Below the pieces are notes generated by a model. That model had not been told where the DNA came from. It saw nothing but the letters and a program-made list of their open reading frames with translations, and ran no database searches. A stretch of 64,000 bases of DNA from Cercis canadensis (lineage: Eukaryota > Streptophyta > Magnoliopsida > Fabales > Fabaceae): the NCBI GenBank assembly GCA_003255065.1, contig QAOA01006933.1:1-64000 (forward strand), written 5' to 3'. The translations under genes and the position numbers were made by a program. Of the stretch, positions 57,776-64,000 are shown piece after piece (the stretch's first letter is position 1; every line of letters starts with the position of its first letter).

Positions 57776-58943
57776 TTTCTTTATGATGAAACTAGATTAA
57801 GAGAGGAATAGATGCAAGGTAATGGAAGGAGGTCTGTGAATGATTTTTGATCATTATCTTTCAGTTTGTCGGTGGTCTCTTGATTTTTATCTAGAGCATA
57901 CAAAGATTGAGAAGACCCTTGCATGGGTTCGTTTCTTAGGCCTCAATCTGCTATATTATGATGGGATTTGGATCCGGTCATGTCACTTGAGTTGTGTTGC
58001 TCAGATCTGAGCCGTTCATTCCATTAAAGCTCATCTCAACTATTAAATGTTAATGTGTTTTAATGGTTCAGATGAACTTTAATGGAATAGACGACTCAGA
58101 TCTGAGCAACATGACTCAAGTGACATGATCAAATCCGTGTCCATTATGATGACAAATTTTTTATTAGCAATGGCTTCTGCAATAGGTACAGTTAGGGTGG
58201 ACATGAACATGTTGGGTGTAGTAAGAGACCGGTTTGCAAGGGTTTGCGTCAAGATAAAGCTCCATAAACTGGTGGTTGGCAAGGTTTGGGTGAATGGACA
58301 TTGGTATAAGGTTGAATATGAGGGTCTTCATTATATTTGCACCATTTGTGGCTGCTAAGGGCACTTGAGTAGGGATTGTGATATGCATTTGGAGAAGGAG
58401 AAGCCGGTGGCACATAAGAAAAGTGAGACCCAATGAAATATTGGAGTTGACTAAAGTGAGAAGGCGAAAAATAAGGGCGTTATGGAGGTCATAGAGCAAG
58501 GGTCAAAGGTGAGCACGCATGGAGAGTGGTTGATGAAGAGCAAAGTAAATGGTGTGCAGAAAAATAAAGATTCATTTAAGAGTAATCATTTTTTAGTTAT
58601 CAATCATGAGGGGAGTAGGAGAGGGCATAAATATAGCAACCCTAATGTTAAGGGTTCTGCTATAGTTAAGCCCTCAGTGGGCCAATGTGGCATGAAGCAA
58701 ATGGAGACAAATAAGAGACCACGTAATGAGGTGTCTGGCCCATCAACTAAACGAAGGCATATGGGGTTGGGTAGGGTCTTCTCTAAGCCCATTGAACTGG
58801 AGCAACACAATAGTTTTGATGCTGGAAAAGTTATCGAGCAGGAGTGTGCCGATCATGAGTTTTCTGTAAGCAAAATGAAGACTCGCAAGCAAAGGTGGTC
58901 AGAGTCTAAAGGGATCAAATTAAGGGGCAATGTTGGAAAATGA
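57270..58943 (+). pseudogene. LINE (L1-type) ORF1 with DUF4283 and CCHC knuckle, degenerate
   Basis: The plus strand encodes FREKLMGGKVAP, LLPKIFVADSVIEELSVPCE, DALIVKLLSKDIGYVAMNNM and LWKLEGVLDIMDLGGGFFMM, typical of the plant DUF4283 domain of LINE ORF1 proteins. Beyond a TAA stop at about 57798 the similarity continues (WVRF, YYDDKF, then VRDRFARVCVKIKLHKLVVG and WYKVEYEGLHYICTICGC), ending in a CCHC-like knuckle (C..C....H....C at about 58340-58380) interrupted by a TAA stop. A basic tail runs to 58943. A MULE-type MITE (57964-58142) interrupts it. No endonuclease/RT ORF2 is present before the TRIM array at 58931. A second apparent copy of the first part (56699-57204) is the assembly duplication. 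Confidence 0.8.
57964..58142. mobile_element. MULE-type MITE inserted in LINE ORF1, with 9-bp target duplication
   Basis: 179 bp with long inverted arms: ATGTCACTTGAG.TGTTGCTCAGATCTGAGC...CATTCCATTAAAG on the left pairs with CTTTAATGGAATAG...CTCAGATCTGAGCAACATGACTCAAGTGACAT on the right (written here in parts). The outer ends are GGATTTGGATCCGG and the reverse complement GGACACGGATTTGA. The 9-bp direct repeat ATTATGATG (57955-57963 and 58143-58151) flanks it. A 9-bp duplication is the Mutator-superfamily signature. Confidence 0.85.
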
Positions 58944-59187
58944 AGAAGAGTGGGAGCAAGTCCCACATTGATTAGAAAAGAGCAAAACAAAGAGTATATA
59001 AAGAGATATGAGAGTGGGTCCCATCCAAGTCTTCATGTTGTGGGAGAGTGTTGTATTTATGTTGAGTGTGCCACTTATGTCCAAAATGCCTAAGGCATTT
59101 GGACTTGTGTCATTACTTTATATACTATTTGTTTTTTCTCATCTTTAACCAATGTGGGACCTGCTCCCACTCTTTCATTTTCCAATA
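58931..59187 (-). repeat. TRIM LTR copy A (with long inverted ends)
   Basis: 257 bp. The first about 40 bp (TGTTGGAAAATGAAG...GTGGGAGCAAGTCCCACATT) are the inverted complement of the last about 40 bp (CAATGTGGGACCTGCTCCCA...CATTTTCCAATA). It is longer than copies B and C at its left end, which extends through TATATAAAGAGATATGAG. Confidence 0.7.
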
Positions 59188-59330
59188 CTCTCCCTCAAGT
59201 CCAACTGGCCTTTTGTCTCAGTTGTGACTTGCCATTTTTAATCATTTTTAAATCACAGCCTGGACTTGTACTTCAAGCTTCGAACCTCAGAGGCCACTTA
59301 TTCGCTTCTTTTTCTGCCCCTTGGGCTTGT

Positions 59331-59362
<32 letters not shown>

Positions 59363-59363
59363 N
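59363..59363. other. Assembly join (single N in a poly-T tract)
   Basis: Single N between T-runs within the A-B internal region. Tract length is unreliable. Confidence 0.8.
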
Positions 59364-59471
59364 TTTTTTTTTTTTTTTTTCCTGTGCTTGAGTCTCAGGG
59401 GCCACAGGTCTAAATATTTGCCTGGGTCTTGGATTGAGCTGGGCTATTAAGCCATGTGGCCTCTTATACCA

Positions 59472-59662
59472 TGTTGAGATATGAGAGTGGGCCCCATCCA
59501 AGTCTTCATGTTGTGGGAGAGTGTTGTCTTTATGTTAAGTGTGCCACTTATGTCCAAAATGCCTAAGACATTTAGACTTGTGTCACTTTACTTTATATAC
59601 TCTTTGGTTTTTCTCATCTTTAACCAATGTGAGACTTGCTCCTACTCTTTCATTTTCTAACA
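59472..59662 (-). repeat. TRIM LTR copy B
   Basis: 191 bp, TGTTGAGATATGAGAGTGGG...TTTCTAACA, sharing the central AAAATGCCTAAG.CATTT.GACTTGTGTCA block with the other copies. Confidence 0.75.
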
Positions 59663-59725
59663 CTCCCCCTTAAGTCCAACTAACATTTTGTCTCAGTTGT
59701 GACTTGTCATTTTTTAAAAGACTTC

Positions 59726-59918
59726 TGTTGAAATTTTGTGAGTGGGCCTTATCCAAGTCTTCATGTGTGGAGAGTGTTGTCTTCATGTTGAGTGTGTCAC
59801 TTCTTGTCCAAAATGCCTAAGGCATTTGGACTTGTGTCACACTTACTTTATATACTATTTGTTTTGCTCTTTTCTAATCAATGTGGGACTTGCTCCCACT
59901 CTTCTTCATTTTCCAATA
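59726..59918 (-). repeat. TRIM LTR copy C
   Basis: 193 bp, TGTTGAAATTTTGTGAGTGG...TTTCCAATA, sharing the central block with copies A and B and the first 43 bp with partial copy D. Confidence 0.75.
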
Positions 59919-60225
59919 CTCCCCCTCAAGTCCAACTGGCCTTTTTTGTCTCAGTTGTGACTTGCTATTTTTTAATCATTTTTAAATCACAGCCTGGGCT
60001 TGTACTTCAAGCTTCAAGCCTCAGAGGCCACAAGTCCGCTTTTTTTTTTTTCTACCCGCTGGGCTTGTGCTCCTTTTTAGGGCTTGAGTCTTAGAGGCCA
60101 CAGGTTTGTGCAATATTTTTCTTGGGTCTTGGATCGAACTGGGCTATTAAGCATGCGGGCTCTGATACCATGTTGAAATTTTGTGAGTGGCCCCCGTCCA
60201 AGTCTTCATGTGGGCTCCTTTTCAT

Positions 60226-60855
60226 GTTAGTGACAAAACAAGGAAGATGCAAGTCCTGAATCTAAGGAGGGAGTTTGAGTCTTTGAGAATGAAGGACACA
60301 GAATATGTCAAGGAATTTTCAGACAAACTTCTGTCTATTGTAAACCAGATCAGAATGCTTGGAGAGGAGTTGACAGACCAAAGAGTAGTGGAGAAAGTCT
60401 TAGTGAGCTTGCCTGAGAGGTTTGAAGCAAAAATATCCTCTCTTGAAGACTCCAAGGATTTATCTCAGATTTTACTTTTAGAGCTTACAAATGTCTTGCA
60501 AGCTACTGAACAAAGAAGAGCCATTAAACATGAAGACACTTCAGAAAGTGCATTTTTTGCTAAGAAAAATGATAAACTACTAGCTGCAAGTCATGAAGGA
60601 AAGAAGCAATCTGGAGTAAGGAAAGAAAAAGATAAAAAGGGAGAAAGCAGTAAAGGAGGAGGTTGGAAAGGAAAATATCCCCCTTGCCTTCACTGTAAGA
60701 AGAAAAGCCATTCAGAAAATTTTTGTTGGTTCATGCCAGGAGTTAAATGTAGAGCTTGCAATCAACTTGGTCATGTAGAAAAGGTGTGTAAGAACAAAGC
60801 AGACCAACAAAGACAACACCAGCAAAGACAACAAGCCCAAGTTGCTGAGCATTAA
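60226..60855 (+). pseudogene. Copia gag with zinc knuckles
   Basis: MQVLNLRREFESLRMKDTEY, VVEKVLVSLPERFEAKISSL, DLSQILLLELTNVLQATEQR are the standard UBN2-type gag. Then CLHCKKKSHSENFCW and CRACNQLGHVEKVCKN are two CCHC-like knuckles, and the tail is Gln-rich. The N-terminal part of gag is not present. Confidence 0.88.
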
Positions 60856-61101
60856 CAACAAACTGAGGAGTAGTTGTTTGTTGCTTCTTGCTATACAGCA
60901 AGCAGCAGTAAAGAAACTTGGCTAGTTGACAGTGGGTGCACAAATCATATGACCTATGATGTTGGTTCTTTCAAGGAACTTGATAGGTCCCACATCTCCA
61001 AAGTAAAGATTGGTAATGGAGAATGTGTTGATGTCAAAGGCAAATGAGTTGTTGCTGTTGAAACTACCTCAAGTACAAAATTTATTTATGATGTTTTACT
61101 T

Positions 61102-62237
61102 GTGCCAGAGATAAATCAAAGTCTTTTAAGTGTGGGACAAATGCTTGAAAGGCACTATGCATTGCATTTTGAAGATATTACATGCACCATATTTGATCCT
61201 TCTAGGTGTGAGCTAATGTCTATAAAGATGAGAGATAAAATCTTCCCAATAGAATTTAAACAAATAGCTATGCGTGCTTTTTCAAGTGTAGTAGATGACT
61301 CTTCTTTATGGCACAAAAGACTTGGCCATTTCAGTTATTCCTCTTTGAAGCATATGAACTCAAATGATATAGTTCAAGATTTACCTGCTATTAAAGATAA
61401 TGTTGATGTCTGTGAAGGGTGTCAATATGGAAAGCAAAGTAAATTGCCATTTCCTGCTGAAGCAAGCTGGAGAGCCTCTGAAAAATTACAACTCATACAC
61501 ACTGATGTGTGTGGTCTAATGAGCACAACATCTTTAAATAACAGCAAGTACTTTCTGTTATTTATAGATGACTTTACAAGGATGAGTTGGGTATTTTTTC
61601 TGAGGCAAAAGTCAAATGTATTTACAATTTTTCAGAAGTTCAAGCCTATGGTTGAAAATGAGATTGAATGTCAGATTAAAAAACTCAGATTGATAATGGA
61701 ACTGAGTACACAGTAGGAGAATTTAAAAGTTTCTGTGAACAAGTTGGAATTCAACATCAGTGGACTGTTCCTTACACTCCTCAACAAAATGGAGTGAGTG
61801 AAAGGAAAAATATGACAATAATGGAGATGACCAGCTGTTTGCTTTTTGAAAAGGGTATTCCTAAAACCTTTTAGGCTGAGGCAGTTAATACCTCAGTATG
61901 CTTGCTGAATATGTTGCCTACCAAAGCCTTGAATAGAAAAACTCCTTATGAGGCATGGCATGGAATGAAGCCTTTAGCAGAGCATCTTAAAATATTTGGT
62001 TGTGTATGTTATGCTATTGTTCCAGAAATGAAAAGAGACAAATTGGATCAAAAGACAGAAGTGGGCATTTTTGTGGGGTATAGCAGTAACTCCAAAGGTT
62101 ACAGAATATATAATTTGAAGACAAAGAATATTATGGTTAGCAGAAATGTGAAGTTTGATGAGTTCTCTAAATGGAATTGGGAAAATTATGAATTAGAAGC
62201 CTCAAGTAAGAGTCAACATAGAGAAGATAACCTCTAA
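61102..62237 (+). pseudogene. Copia integrase region
   Basis: LWHKRLGHFSYSSLKHM, CEGCQYGKQSKLPFP, LQLIHTDVCGLMSTTSLNNS, YFLLFIDDFTRMSWVFFLRQ, QQNGVSERKN-like sequence, then LPTKALNRKTPYEAWHGMKP, FGCVCYAIVP and VGIFVGYSSNSKGYRIYN. A protease-like TWLVDSGCTNHMTYD lies just upstream (about 60918-60960). Confidence 0.88.
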
Positions 62238-62333
62238 GAACAGAATTTTGAAGATGAAGAAAATGATGACAGTGACACAGAACTTCCAATTAGAGGCACT
62301 AGAAATTTACAAGAGATTTATGAAAGGTGCAAT

Positions 62334-63893
62334 GTGGCTGCATTGGAACCTACAAGGTATGCTGAAGCTGTTGCTAAAGAAGAATGGAGAGTTGCTATGC
62401 AGGAGGAGATGAATATGATAGAGAAAAATAGAACTTGGCAGTTGGTAGATAGACCAAGCAATCAAAAGGTAATCAGTGTTAAATGGGTTTATAAGACTAA
62501 ACTCGATCTAGACAGTTTTGTATACAAATTCAAAGCAAGGTTGGTGGTAAAAGGCTATTTTCAACAACATGGAATTGATTTTGCAGACACATTTGCTCTG
62601 TGGCAAGACATGATACAATCAGGTTGCTAGCAGCATTTGTAGCAAAATTGGGCTGGAAAATCTATCATTTTGATGTGAAATCAGCATTCTTAAATGGTTT
62701 GCTTGAGGAAGATATCTATATTGATCAACCTGAAGGTTTTTAGGTTCCAGGAAGTGAAGATAAAGTCTACAATCTTCATAAAGCACTTTACAGTTTGAAA
62801 CAGGCACCAAAGGCCTGGTATAGCAGAATTGACAGCTATCTTTTGCAAAAAGGCTTTAAAAGAAGTGAAAATGAAGCCACTTTATATGTGAAGAAATCAA
62901 GAAGTGAAGTGCAGCTGATTGTGTCCTTGTATGTTGACGATTTACTAATCATAGGGAATAATTCAAATTCTCTAAAGCAATTCAAGCTGGATATGGAGAA
63001 TGAGTTTGAAATGACTAATCTGGGGGAAATGAATTATTTTTTTTGGAATGGAAATCCACCAATCAGATGCTGGAATCTTCATTTCACAAAGAAAATATGC
63101 TTTGGAGATATTAAAAAAGTTTCATATGCAGAAATGTAAACCTGTGGCCACACCTCTAGTTGTAAATGAGAGGTTGTCAAAGAATGATGGTAACTACAAG
63201 ATAGATGCCCTTGCATATATAAGGTTAATTGGAAGTTTATTGTATCTTTCAGCTGGCAAACCTGATATAATGTTTGCTGCAAGTATGCTTTCCAAATTTA
63301 TGCATTCTCCTAGTCAAGCTCATTATGGTGCTGCGAAAAGAGTTTTAAGATACATTAGGGGTACAACTGACTATGGGTTGTGTTTTTTGAAAATTGAAAA
63401 TGGAAAATTTTAAGGATATGCAAACAGTGACCATGGAGGAAGTGTGAATGATGCTAAAAGCACTTCTGGTTATTGTTTTTCATTTGGCAGTGGTATTTTC
63501 TCATGGAATTCAAAGAAACAAAAGGTGGTTGCTCAATCAATAGTAGAAGCTGAATATATTTTAGCTGTAGCAGCAGCAAATCAAGCTATATGGCTCAGGA
63601 AAATTTTAACTGATGTGGGGCAATTCCAAGATGAAGCTACTACCACATGGGTGGACAACAAGTTAGCAATTGCCATAGCAAAGAACCTTGTACAACATGG
63701 AAGAACTAAGCATATCAATGTGAAGTATCATGCCATTAAAGAGGCAGAGAAGTCAAAAGAAGTTAATTTGATTCGCTACAACTCAGAGAACCAAATTGCA
63801 GAAATCATGACCAAAGCTCTTCATAGAGTCAGATTTGAATTACTAAGAGAAAAGCTCGGAGTCTTTAAGAAAAATCTCAAGGAGGAGTGTTAG
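62334..63893 (+). pseudogene. Copia RT and RNase H region
   Basis: EEWRVAMQEEMNMIEKNRTW, SVKWVYKTKLDLDSF, KARLVVKGYFQQHGIDF; FDVKSAFLNGLLEEDIYI-like sequence; catalytic [53 protein letters not shown]; RNase H with KSTSGYCFSFGSGIFSWNSK, EAEYILAVAAANQAIWLRKI and KHINVKYHAIKE. Confidence 0.9.
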
Positions 63894-64000
63894 ATTATGA
63901 GATTTTTTCTTAGTACTCTAAGCTAAGAAAATATCTTGTTTTGTTTATGCATAAAATTTGCTATACTATCTTGTTAGTTGTAGATGTATGATAATGCTTG
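63888..64000 (+). repeat. Start of 3' LTR of the right-end copia element
   Basis: Begins TGTTAGATTATGAG directly after the polypurine tract CTCAAGGAGGAG and continues to the window edge. Confidence 0.8.

Larger units (their letters stand above)
58931..60213 (-). mobile_element. Array of TRIM-like LTR elements: LTR-int-LTR-int-LTR-int-partial LTR
   Basis: Four related LTR-like units on the minus strand: A 58931-59187, B 59472-59662, C 59726-59918, D 60171-60213 (cut). Between A and B (284 bp) and C and D (252 bp) lie similar non-coding internals; the B-C internal is only 63 bp. Minus-strand primer sites TGGTATCAGAGCCC beside D and a weaker TGGTATAAGAGG beside B match initiator tRNA-Met. Polypurine tracts TTGAGGGGGAG-type (minus of CTCCCCCTCAAG) adjoin A, B and C. 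Short LTRs, minimal interior and no coding capacity fit terminal-repeat retrotransposons in miniature (TRIMs). Sharing LTRs in series suggests recombination between copies. Confidence 0.75.
60214..64000 (+). mobile_element. Ty1/copia retrotransposon, incomplete at 5' side, 3' LTR cut by window end
   Basis: Plus-strand parts in copia order: gag (about 60226-60855) with two knuckles, protease, integrase (about 61.1-62.2 kb), RT (about 62.3-63.4 kb), RNase H (63.44-63.89 kb), a polypurine tract CAAGGAGGAG, then a 3' LTR beginning TGTTAGATTATGAG at 63888. No 5' LTR or primer site precedes gag; the sequence joins partial TRIM LTR D at about 60214. The copy is broken in several places (about six). 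Age cannot be judged because only one LTR is visible. Confidence 0.9.

Noticed and set aside
58164-58499. 111-codon minus frame over LINE ORF1
   Set aside because: Antisense shadow of the DUF4283/zinc-knuckle coding sequence.

Overview
The window is nuclear DNA from a flowering plant, most likely a eudicot. It shows spliced genes with GT-AG introns, AT-rich intergenic DNA, and many plant-type transposable elements (Tat-like and chromovirus-like Ty3/gypsy, Ty1/copia, CACTA, Helitron, MULE-type MITEs, and a LINE whose ORF1 carries a DUF4283 domain). The species cannot be named from the sequence alone.

Three host genes are supported. (1) A 17-exon gene for the bifunctional mRNA capping enzyme (RNA triphosphatase plus guanylyltransferase), plus strand, coding 24269-40165, 680 aa. 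(2) A 13-exon DEX1 (DEFECTIVE IN EXINE FORMATION 1) gene, plus strand, coding 43142-51598, 863 aa, including one GC-AG intron. (3) An intronless DUF962/Mpo1-like small membrane protein gene, minus strand, 55186-55566. All three reading frames are open; exon boundaries were placed by splice consensus, phase and resemblance to remembered Arabidopsis proteins. As I recall, the same three families sit side by side in Arabidopsis (At3g09100, At3g09090, At3g09085), so this looks like a conserved microsyntenic block.

The left third is transposon-rich. It holds a CACTA terminus (3231-3552), a decayed Tat-like gypsy element (about 3553-7900), Helitron-like DNA on the minus strand (about 7905-10151), and a minus-strand gypsy element with both LTRs (10990-21478) that is split by a copia element with both LTRs (11775-17265). 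In the gene region, intron 7 of the capping enzyme gene holds a foldback element, itself split by a young 5.0-kb copia element (29961-34959) with a perfect 5-bp target duplication. Smaller foldback or MITE elements lie around DEX1. The right end has LINE ORF1 sequence interrupted by a MULE-type MITE, an array of four TRIM-like LTRs, and a copia element that runs off the window.

Seven single Ns mark assembly joins. At two of them the flanks are near-identical direct copies (40 bp and 570 bp), so those duplications are probably unmerged contig ends and not biology. I found no CRISPR array, rRNA or convincing tRNA gene. I saw no wholly new system; the most notable points are the nested intronic insertions, the TRIM array, the GC-AG intron and the exon-like fragment inside a DEX1 intron.
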